18,261 nucleotides of DNA from Ruminococcus sp. UBA4275 (lineage in GTDB: Bacteria > Bacillota > Clostridia > Oscillospirales > Ruminococcaceae), in assembly GCA_002395085.1 (NCBI GenBank), contig DGVV01000178.1, positions 1-18,261 of the forward strand, written 5' to 3'. A program made the translations under genes and the position numbers. Positions 6,942 to 13,509 of this stretch are shown here, in pieces. The stretch's first letter is position 1; every line of letters begins with the position of its first letter. The notes under the pieces were generated by a model. It had not been told where the DNA came from. It saw only the letters and a program-made list of their open reading frames with translations, and did no database searches.

Positions 6942-8081
6942 ATGACAAAACGTCCGCAGAAGCATAACGCTCCTGCTGCGGCGCTCGGCGTACTGACCGG
7001 TGCGCTGATTCTTGGAGGAATCTTTTTCGCCGGCAATTCAGTCCTGAACCACAAGAAGAACCCCGCGAATACAATCGCAGAAGCCGAGACAACCGCATCG
7101 GCAGCAGCAACCACCACCACGACATCTGCTGCCGCAACTACTACAACAACGACCACGACCGCCCGTTTCCCGCTTGCTGCAACCCGCACTGCGGAAACTG
7201 TCACGGTGGATGATACGGAGCTGGTGTTTGCCCGCAACTGCATTCTGCTGGAGTGCGGCGGGGGCGATACGGCAAATGTGCTTGCAGAACGCAGCGCAGA
7301 TGCCAAAATCCCGCCGGCATCCCTCACCAAGATTATGTCCATGCTGACATTCTTCGACCTCTGCGGCGAGGATGTCTTTGAGGATACAATCGAGATGGAC
7401 GGCGATGCCATTCAGGCTGCACGCGCAGAGCTTGCCTATGTCGCGGGATTCACCGCCGGCGAGACCTGCAAGATCAAGGATCTGCTCTATGCGATGATGC
7501 TCCCTTCCGGCGCGGATGCCGCGCTCATGCTCGCAACCTATGCGTCGGGCAGCGAGGAGGCGTTCGTCAGCGAGATGAACCGTCTCGCGGGCGAAATGGG
7601 GCTGACCGGTACGCATTTTGTCAATTGTGTCGGTCTGCACGACGATGACCATTACAGCACCGCCGCAGACCTCTCCCGCATGATGCGCTGTGCGCTGCGC
7701 AGCGATGTTTGCAGGAAGCTGATGTCCACGCGGGAATATACCACATCCGAAACCGAAGAACATCCTGACGGCATCTACCTGCAAAGCACCACGCTCTGGC
7801 GCATGAACGGCGATGAACTCGAATCGCTCAGCAGACCGCTGCACATCATCGGCGGTAAAACCGGCTTTACCAATCCCGCCGGACAGTGCCTCGCTACATG
7901 GGCGGAGGATGCACAGGGCAATCGCTGGATTTGTGTTGTGTGCGGCTCAACCGCGCAGCATTCTATGGATGCGGTCTCCGATACGCTCACGCTTTATCAG
8001 CTCACGGACAAGCCGCTGGATGAGATTGCGCGCTATGTGCTGGATGAGGACGATATTCTCGACCCGCCGCCGCATTTCTGA
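6942..8081 (+). CDS. D-alanyl-D-alanine carboxypeptidase, family S11 (low-molecular-mass PBP)
   Basis: Family S11 enzymes remove the terminal D-Ala of peptidoglycan stem peptides outside the membrane. The 379-aa protein has an N-terminal membrane anchor (about 13-31), a Thr/Ala-rich linker (about 49-73) and the catalytic domain. The SxxK motif is SLTK at 127-130 with the nucleophile S127, and the KTG motif is K306-G308 (GGKTGFTNPAG). The second motif, normally SxN, reads SGA at 189-191, so the Asn is replaced by Ala. The Streptomyces K15 transpeptidase has Cys at this position, so activity is not excluded, but specificity may differ. There is no long C-terminal PBP5 domain. It lies 26 nt after the zinc-ribbon gene and 15 nt before ispH-rpsA. 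It resembles DacF-type proteins, but I cannot assign a precise symbol. Confidence 0.9.
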   Translation: MTKRPQKHNAPAAALGVLTGALILGGIFFAGNSVLNHKKNPANTIAEAETTASAAATTTTTSAAATTTTTTTTARFPLAATRTAETVTVDDTELVFARNCILLECGGGDTANVLAERSADAKIPPASLTKIMSMLTFFDLCGEDVFEDTIEMDGDAIQAARAELAYVAGFTAGETCKIKDLLYAMMLPSGADAALMLATYASGSEEAFVSEMNRLAGEMGLTGTHFVNCVGLHDDDHYSTAADLSRMMRCALRSDVCRKLMSTREYTTSETEEHPDGIYLQSTTLWRMNGDELESLSRPLHIIGGKTGFTNPAGQCLATWAEDAQGNRWICVVCGSTAQHSMDAVSDTLTLYQLTDKPLDEIARYVLDEDDILDPPPHF

Positions 8082-8096
8082 GAACGGAGGCGCAGC

Positions 8097-10145
8097 ATGA
8101 AATTCAAGATCACGACTGCGAAATCAGCAGGTTTCTGCTTCGGCGTAGACCGCGCCGTCAAACTGGTCTATCAGGCGCTCGATGAGGGCAGGCGCGTTGC
8201 GACGCTCGGCCCGATTGTTCACAATGATTCTGTCGTCAGCGACCTGAATGCCCGCGGAGCGCGTATCATCGACGATCCTGCGCAGCTTGAAGCGGGTGAA
8301 ACCCTGATTATCCGTGCGCACGGTGTTCCGCGCTCTGTCTATGAGCAGGTGAATGCCAGCGGAAATCCCGTCATTGACGCGACCTGTCCGTTTGTAGCGC
8401 GCATTCATAAGATCGTCGCGGAGCAGACCGCGCAGGGCAGACAGGTGTTCATCGCCGGCGATCCGCTCCATCCCGAAGTGCAGGGCATCATCGGGCATTG
8501 TAATGAAAATTATACAGTTTTCCGCGACAAATCCGAGCTGATGTGCTTAATTGATAGAACTTTGCCTGAAAGGCTTGCAATTGTCGCGCAGACTACGTAT
8601 AATAGTATATTATGGGAGGATTGTATAGGGCTTTTGCCATCCGATCACCCCGATCTCAAGGTATTTGATACCATCTGTAACGCGACTGCTACCCGACAGT
8701 CAGACGCGGACGCACTCTCACGGGAGTCCGATCTCATGATTGTTGCGGGCGGACGCCATAGCTCCAACACCGTCAAACTCTTTGATGTGTGCAGCAGAAA
8801 CTGCCCCACCTGGCATATCGCTGAGGCGGCAGAACTGCGGGACTGTGCCGCCCAGATCCGGCAGACAGCGGCAGATGCGTGTGCAAAGCACGGCAGTGAT
8901 CATGTACTGCGAATCGGCATCACGGCAGGCGCCAGTACACCCGCTCAGATTATTAAGGAGGTTCAAACCTATATGTCTGAAATCATTGACACCACCACCA
9001 CCACCCCGGATAACGAGGAATTCAGCTTCGAGGCTGAACTCGAAAAGAGCTTTACCAGAAAAATTCGTAAGGGAGACCGGGTTACGGGCACTGTCGCCAG
9101 CATCAGCGGCAACAACGAAGTCATGGTTGATGTAGGTGCCAAGCAGACCGGCTATATTACCCTCTCTGAACTGACCAGTGACACCTCTAAGAAGCCGTCC
9201 GACATTGTGAAAGTTGGCGATGAGCTTGAGCTGATCGTCATTCAGGTAAACGACGCTGAAGGTACTGTTCAGCTCTCGAAGCGCAGAGTCGATGAACTCG
9301 TCGGCTTCGAGAACATCCTCAAAGCTTATGAGGCAAAAGAGGTGCTTGAGGGTACTGTGCAGAGCGTTGTCAAGGGCGGTCTGGTCGCTGACAGCAACGG
9401 CGTCCATGTCTTTATCCCTGCATCGCAGTCCGGTCTCGGCCGCGGCGCAGATCTCAACGTGCTTCTCAAGCAGCCGGTGCGCTTCGTCATCATCGACGTC
9501 AACGAGCAGCGCCGCAGAGCAGTCGGCTCGATCCGTCAGGTCCAGAAGGAAGAGCGCGATGCTGCGAAGGCAAAGTTTTGGGAGACCGCAAAGGTCGGTG
9601 ACGTTTACACCGGCGAGGTCAAGTCCCTTACCAGCTACGGTGCATTCGTCGATCTCGGCGGCATCGACGGTATGGTCCATGTCTCTGAGCTGAGCTGGAG
9701 CCGTATCCACCAGCCGAGCGATGTTGTCGCTGTTGGTGATACCCTCGAAGTCTACATCAAGGCACTCAACCCCGAAACCGGCAGAATCTCCCTCGGTCAC
9801 AGACGCGAGGAGGATAATCCGTGGGTGAAGTTCACGACCGAGTATCAGGTCGGTGACATTGTGGATGCAACCATCGTCTCCGTGACGAGCTTTGGTGCAT
9901 TCGCTCGCATTACCGATAACATTGACGGTCTGATCCACATTTCTCAGCTCGCAAATGAGCGCGTCACCAATGTCAAGGACGTCGTGAACGTCGGTGACAC
10001 CGTGACGGTCAAGATCACTGCGATTGACAATGAGAAGAAGCGCATCAGCCTCTCCATCCGTGAGGCAGGCGACGATGCAGCAGATGCTGAGACGGAGACC
10101 GATGAGGTCGTGTACTCCGATGAAGCACCCGCAGACGCTGAGTAA
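8097..10145 (+). CDS. ispH: IspH-ribosomal protein S1 fusion (HMBPP reductase / 30S S1)
   Basis: The first 285 residues are 4-hydroxy-3-methylbut-2-enyl diphosphate reductase, the last enzyme of the MEP isoprenoid pathway. Its [4Fe-4S] ligands C14, C97 and C194 and substrate-binding H42, H75 and H125 (VHN, RAHG, DPLHPE) are all present. A Thr-rich linker (299-303) follows. Then come four S1 RNA-binding domains at about 325-395, 410-475, 495-565 and 580-650, the third and fourth with typical YGAFVDL and FGAFARI strands. The total is 682 aa. This fusion is known in Clostridia. The ATG at 8097 has ACGGAGG 6 nt upstream. An in-frame Met293 has its own excellent SD at the domain boundary, so a separate 390-aa S1 may also be translated. 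A strong terminator follows. Confidence 0.96.
   Translation: MKFKITTAKSAGFCFGVDRAVKLVYQALDEGRRVATLGPIVHNDSVVSDLNARGARIIDDPAQLEAGETLIIRAHGVPRSVYEQVNASGNPVIDATCPFVARIHKIVAEQTAQGRQVFIAGDPLHPEVQGIIGHCNENYTVFRDKSELMCLIDRTLPERLAIVAQTTYNSILWEDCIGLLPSDHPDLKVFDTICNATATRQSDADALSRESDLMIVAGGRHSSNTVKLFDVCSRNCPTWHIAEAAELRDCAAQIRQTAADACAKHGSDHVLRIGITAGASTPAQIIKEVQTYMSEIIDTTTTTPDNEEFSFEAELEKSFTRKIRKGDRVTGTVASISGNNEVMVDVGAKQTGYITLSELTSDTSKKPSDIVKVGDELELIVIQVNDAEGTVQLSKRRVDELVGFENILKAYEAKEVLEGTVQSVVKGGLVADSNGVHVFIPASQSGLGRGADLNVLLKQPVRFVIIDVNEQRRRAVGSIRQVQKEERDAAKAKFWETAKVGDVYTGEVKSLTSYGAFVDLGGIDGMVHVSELSWSRIHQPSDVVAVGDTLEVYIKALNPETGRISLGHRREEDNPWVKFTTEYQVGDIVDATIVSVTSFGAFARITDNIDGLIHISQLANERVTNVKDVVNVGDTVTVKITAIDNEKKRISLSIREAGDDAADAETETDEVVYSDEAPADAE
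8575..8603 (+). promoter_or_regulatory. possible internal promoter within ispH
   Basis: TTGCAA (8575-8580) and a consensus TATAAT (8598-8603) are 17 bp apart inside the IspH coding region, in an AT-rich patch with codons unusual for this gene. It could drive a shorter transcript covering the S1 part. It lacks the TGn extension shared by the other predicted promoters, and the leader to the internal start would be long (about 360 nt). Confidence 0.35.
8955..8975 (+). promoter_or_regulatory. rpsA: internal ribosome binding site and start for free S1
   Basis: AAGGAGGT (8955-8962) is followed after 10 nt by ATG (8973-8975), in frame with the fusion at Met293. This lies just after the IspH domain and before the first S1 domain. 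Initiation here would give a 390-aa four-domain S1. The SD is stronger than that of the fusion itself. Confidence 0.6.
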
Positions 10146-10171
10146 TGCGTCATATAAAGCGATAATCCTGA

Positions 10172-10210
10172 AAAAGGAGAGTGAAGGAGATTCACTCTCC
10201 TTTTCGTTTT
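10172..10210 (+). terminator. intrinsic terminator of ispH-rpsA
   Basis: GGAGAGTGAA (10176-10185) pairs with TTCACTCTCC (10191-10200) around a 5-nt loop. The stem extends as AAAA with TTTT, and a T-rich run follows. It starts 26 nt after the stop codon. The flanking A-run suggests some bidirectional function. Confidence 0.93.
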
Positions 10211-10246
10211 TGCCCGAAATCCGGACTTTCTGCCCGTTTTTGTGCT

Positions 10247-10275
10247 TTGACATTTTCTGCAAAATGTGGTAATAT
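10247..10275 (+). promoter_or_regulatory. promoter of the zinc-ribbon membrane protein gene
   Basis: TTGACA (10247-10252) and TAATAT (10270-10275) are 17 bp apart, with TGG before the -10. The predicted start is near 10282. A small hairpin (ATGCG 10286-10290 with CGCAT 10296-10300) lies at the 5' end of the transcript. Confidence 0.8.
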
Positions 10276-10325
10276 GTATGCAGATATGCGGATAACGCAT
10301 GAAGACAGTACGGGAGGTGAGATTG

Positions 10326-11126
10326 ATGAGCGCTTCTTATGCAGTGAGCTGCCCCTTCTGCAAGGGCGACATTGAGCATCGGGATGACATTTACTATTGC
10401 AAGGAATGCGGCAAGGGCTTTTCTCCGCATCAGATGCAGCTTCTCATCACCAACGGAAAGCTGGAAGAACCCGAAATCCTCTCAAAAGGTGCCGCTGCCC
10501 GCAAGATCACCCTTTGGATCATCAGCGGTCTGATCGTTGCGGCTGTTCTATGGGTTACCGTGAGCTGGATGCTCATGCTCCTGCTCTCCCCCGTCATCGT
10601 CGCCGTCGTGCGGGAAAACTGCAAGAAGATCATCGCCGCCGGCAAAAGAGAAAGGATCAAGCCCTATTACGGGCCGGAAACAATCGAGGATTATATTGCT
10701 GTTTTCCGCAATATGCACGCGAAAGCGCCTGCCTGCTCCTTCGCCGGCGAGGCTGCCTATCAGCTCAGACAGTTTCAGGAGCGCAAAAGAGCGCTGCATT
10801 TCCTCATGGGCTCCGAGGAGCATCCCTTCCGCGATGCCGAAAACGAAGCAGAGGTCTATATGCTCGCAAACTGCAAGCGGCTCTATGTTCGCCTGCAATG
10901 CTGTAATCTGCGGCTTCCCTCGGAGATCGCTGCCTACGATGCCGATTTCCAGCAGTGCCTCAACGATAATGCCGTCGTGCTGCGCGATTTCGAGCGGTTG
11001 ACCTATGAGGTTTCTAAGCTGGATGAGGGGTCTGCCCCGCAGGCGCCCGCCCTCGGTGTACTCGCAGATGCGCTGCATGACGTGCGTACCGGTCAGAGAG
11101 AACTTCCGCAGCGCCGCATTTCATGA
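10326..11126 (+). CDS. Uncharacterised zinc-ribbon membrane protein
   Basis: No named family is recognised. The 266-aa product begins with a zinc ribbon (C9, C12, C25, C28: CPFCKGD and YYCKECGKGF). It continues with two closely spaced hydrophobic segments (about 61-79 and 80-97) that probably form a membrane hairpin. The rest is a mainly helical soluble domain (about 110-235) rich in Cys, Arg and Glu, and a short basic tail. The start at 10326 is preferred over the in-frame ATG at 10299 because GGGAGGTGA (10312-10320) sits at the right distance. The earlier ATG has no SD and lies within a leader hairpin. It is monocistronic between two hairpins. The ribbon-plus-membrane layout recalls the gene at 5689, but the sequences are not clearly related. 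Confidence 0.85.
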   Translation: MSASYAVSCPFCKGDIEHRDDIYYCKECGKGFSPHQMQLLITNGKLEEPEILSKGAAARKITLWIISGLIVAAVLWVTVSWMLMLLLSPVIVAVVRENCKKIIAAGKRERIKPYYGPETIEDYIAVFRNMHAKAPACSFAGEAAYQLRQFQERKRALHFLMGSEEHPFRDAENEAEVYMLANCKRLYVRLQCCNLRLPSEIAAYDADFQQCLNDNAVVLRDFERLTYEVSKLDEGSAPQAPALGVLADALHDVRTGQRELPQRRIS

Positions 11127-11137
11127 GCGCAAACTAC

Positions 11138-11166
11138 TTGACCGGATCCTTTTTTTGTGGTATAAT
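11138..11166 (+). promoter_or_regulatory. promoter of tRNA-Arg
   Basis: TTGACC (11138-11143) and consensus TATAAT (11161-11166) are 17 bp apart, with TGG before the -10. The predicted transcript start is about 11173, inside the left arm of the hairpin at 11168-11195. Confidence 0.88.
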
Positions 11167-11167
11167 A

Positions 11168-11201
11168 AGAGCGTTCCCGTTTTCAGGAACGCTCTTTCTT
11201 T
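11168..11201 (+). terminator. hairpin and T-run between promoter and tRNA, probable terminator of the upstream gene
   Basis: AGAGCGTTCC (11168-11177) pairs perfectly with GGAACGCTCT (11186-11195) around an 8-nt loop, followed by TTTCTTT. Transcripts arriving from the gene ending at 11126 carry the whole hairpin. Those from the tRNA promoter start inside its left arm and should escape. The tRNA begins at 11202. Confidence 0.7.
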
Positions 11202-11275
11202 GCCCCGATAGCTCAGTAGGATAGAGCGGCTGCCTCCTAAGCAGCAGGCCATCGGTTCGATTCCGGTTCGGGGTG
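11202..11275 (+). tRNA. tRNA-Arg (anticodon CCT)
   Basis: A 74-nt cloverleaf can be folded. The acceptor GCCCCGA pairs with TCGGGGT (G-U at the first pair), and the D-stem is GCTC/GAGC. The anticodon stem GCTGC/GCAGC encloses the loop CTCCTAA, and the T-arm ATCGG/CCGGT encloses TTCGATT. The anticodon CCT reads AGG codons. The discriminator is G at 11275. CCA is not encoded, so it must be added by nucleotidyltransferase. Confidence 0.97.
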
Positions 11276-11317
11276 CTGAAAATGGCGGAATGCGGCATTT
11301 GCATTTCCGTAGAAGAT

Positions 11318-11351
11318 AAACCGGCAGGGTCAGAGCGCTCTGCCGGTTTTT
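11318..11351 (+). terminator. terminator of tRNA-Arg, possibly bidirectional
   Basis: AAACCGGCAG (11318-11327) pairs with CTGCCGGTTT (11340-11349), followed by TT and a G. The loop contains a palindrome, AGAGCGCTCT (11332-11341), that allows alternative pairing. The minus-strand gene ends 18 nt away at 11368, so the hairpin may also stop convergent transcription, though the minus-strand T-run is short. Confidence 0.85.
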
Positions 11352-11367
11352 GTATACGGATAGGTTT

Positions 11368-13509
11368 TCAGGCTTCCGGCTGAGATTTCTCTGCTTCCGC
11401 CATTTTTTCGAGAGCGCGGAAATCAACTTTGCCGACTGCCGTGACGGGGAATTCACCGATCACTGTTGTTTTGCGCGGACGGGCATAGGCGGTAAGCTTC
11501 TGGTCATACAGTGCAAGGATTTCCTGCTGCTGCGTGTCGCCGTACTGATACCCCTGCCGCACCTTGATGAATGCAACCGGAACGAAACCGCGCTTGGAAT
11601 CGGTGCGCTTGACCACGGCACTTTTCTCCACAAATGCGAGGGTATTGATCAGCTCCTCAATATCATCCAGGATGACCTGTTCGCCGTTTACTTTGATCAT
11701 TCTGTCGATTCGCCCGATGACTTCCACTTTGCCGTCCTGATGAATGACAGCATGGTCGCCGGTATGCAGCCACAGTTTGCCGTCTGCGTGGCGGCGGAGA
11801 ACCTTGCCGGTCAGTTCCGCTTCATCGTAGCCGCGCATAATCTGTGCGCCGGACATACACAGTTCTCCGGTTTCTTCGTAGCCGAGTTCCTGTTCTGTGC
11901 CGTTTTCCACGATTTTGACATCCGTACCGATGTTCGGCACACCGTCGTAGATGATGCCGCCGGCGGATTCCGTCAGACCGTAGCCGTCATGCACTTCCGC
12001 CTGCGAATGATGCGCCTGAAAGAAGGCGGTTGTGCGTTCTTTTTCGGTGCGGTCGATCAGAGAACCGCCGGAGAGGATATATTTGACGTGTGAGAGATCG
12101 GCATTCCGGAAGTGTTCATTATTGCGGATGGCGGGGAACATATTTGGAATACCGCCGAACAGGTTGACGCGGTCTTTGAGAAACAGCTTATCCAGCCGTT
12201 TGAAGTTGATTTTCATGATGATGTCGAGATTGACGCCGAGTGTCAGGGCGACGTGCGTACCGATGATCAGACCGAAAGAATGGTTCAGCGGCATAAAAGC
12301 AGCGATTTTGTCACCGCGCCGGAATGCAAACCGGTCATTATAAAACTGTCTGGAAGCGCTGTCAATGCTGGATTCCGTCAGCATGACGCCCTTCGGTTTG
12401 ACTGTTCCGCCGGTATAAAGCTGAACTGCGGTATAGGTGTCATTGAAGGATGTATCCAGATTCTGATGCGGTGCTTTTGATGCGGTGTACTGACGGAAGG
12501 AGATGACCCGTTCGCTGTATTGGACAGGCTTCACGCCCATTTTCGGCGCGAGGATATGCCGGAATGCAAATGCCATCGGTCCGGGCATGGAGGCGGTAAT
12601 ATCCAGTGCAATGACTTTTCCGTTTTCCGGCAGGATGTCACGGAATCTGCCGAACACAAGGTCAGAGAGGAAGATTCTGCTTTCAGGGAAGCCGTTTGCG
12701 CTGTTCTGCTGCTGAATCATCCGCAGTTTATTCTGCATATCTTCTTTGGTGGAAAGCGGGAAAATCGGGGTAACGGTTGCCTTGAGGCGATACAGCGCAT
12801 AGAGAACGATCAGCGATTCCGGCGTGTTCACGAGAATCAGCGGGACGCGCATTCCCTTGCGGATGCCGTCTGCATACATCTGATCTGCCGTCTCATCAAT
12901 TCTGCGGAGAAATTCTCCGTGGGAGATTTTTGTTCCGAAGAATTCCATTGCTGTTTCGTCGTGCCAGTCCTGATTCGAGACAACCAGTCTGTCATAGGGT
13001 GACAGATTCCCCTGCTGCCATTTGAGATCGCCTTTCCGGTAATGCTTCATCCAGAGGCGGTCGGCAGAGGGCAGCCCTGCCGGTGCGGCATCTGCCGCAA
13101 GAACCGGTTCTCTGTTCTGCCGGATGATCGCTGCAATTCTGTCCTGTATCTGATCTGCCGTCAGTCCTTTTGTGAGGATGCATTCAGTCGGTGCGGTGAT
13201 TTGTACGGAAACAGCGCTGTCGGCTGTCACAAAAATGTCAATGTGATTGCGCTGTGCCGCACCTGCAAGATCCTGCCCTGCAATGACGGCAAACCGGAAT
13301 GCGGGCACACCGGATTTGAAGCAGATGCGCAGAAACCGTGTTTTCATCTGCCGTGCTGCATCCGGATCTGCCTCTGAAGGTTCAAACACAAAAATTTCAT
13401 GCCCGGAAGCGGACAGCGAAGAAAACAGACTGTTCATGTTATCTGCATCGCCTGCACGGAACTTTGCAGGATTGATATGCAGCGCTCCGGTGTCAAATCC
13501 GATTTTCAT
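11368..13509 (-). CDS. AMP-forming acyl ligase (acyl-CoA/acyl-ACP synthetase-like) with a degenerate HAD-like N-terminus
   Basis: This 713-aa member of the ANL adenylating superfamily should activate a carboxylic acid, probably a fatty acid, to acyl-AMP and then to a thioester. The superfamily motifs are clear: YTGGTVKPKG (365-374), YGLTE (510-514), TGD (583-585), GRIDRMIKVNGEQ (599-611) and the catalytic lysine K694 in VGKVDF. No carrier-protein domain is attached. Residues 1-135 are not part of the ligase fold. They align by eye with the HAD domain of the upstream gene, but the DxD motif is reduced to DTG and motif II is lost, so a dead HAD domain is inferred. The start overlaps the upstream stop as ATGA, so the two genes are translationally coupled. 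The pair resembles a split E. coli Aas. The true substrate is unknown. Confidence 0.88.
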   Translation of the reverse strand: MKIGFDTGALHINPAKFRAGDADNMNSLFSSLSASGHEIFVFEPSEADPDAARQMKTRFLRICFKSGVPAFRFAVIAGQDLAGAAQRNHIDIFVTADSAVSVQITAPTECILTKGLTADQIQDRIAAIIRQNREPVLAADAAPAGLPSADRLWMKHYRKGDLKWQQGNLSPYDRLVVSNQDWHDETAMEFFGTKISHGEFLRRIDETADQMYADGIRKGMRVPLILVNTPESLIVLYALYRLKATVTPIFPLSTKEDMQNKLRMIQQQNSANGFPESRIFLSDLVFGRFRDILPENGKVIALDITASMPGPMAFAFRHILAPKMGVKPVQYSERVISFRQYTASKAPHQNLDTSFNDTYTAVQLYTGGTVKPKGVMLTESSIDSASRQFYNDRFAFRRGDKIAAFMPLNHSFGLIIGTHVALTLGVNLDIIMKINFKRLDKLFLKDRVNLFGGIPNMFPAIRNNEHFRNADLSHVKYILSGGSLIDRTEKERTTAFFQAHHSQAEVHDGYGLTESAGGIIYDGVPNIGTDVKIVENGTEQELGYEETGELCMSGAQIMRGYDEAELTGKVLRRHADGKLWLHTGDHAVIHQDGKVEVIGRIDRMIKVNGEQVILDDIEELINTLAFVEKSAVVKRTDSKRGFVPVAFIKVRQGYQYGDTQQQEILALYDQKLTAYARPRKTTVIGEFPVTAVGKVDFRALEKMAEAEKSQPEA

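Noticed and set aside
8718..10430. 570-codon open frame on the minus strand
   Set aside because: It is antisense to the S1 domains and crosses a strong terminator and a promoter. It is a shadow of the GC-rich codon pattern.
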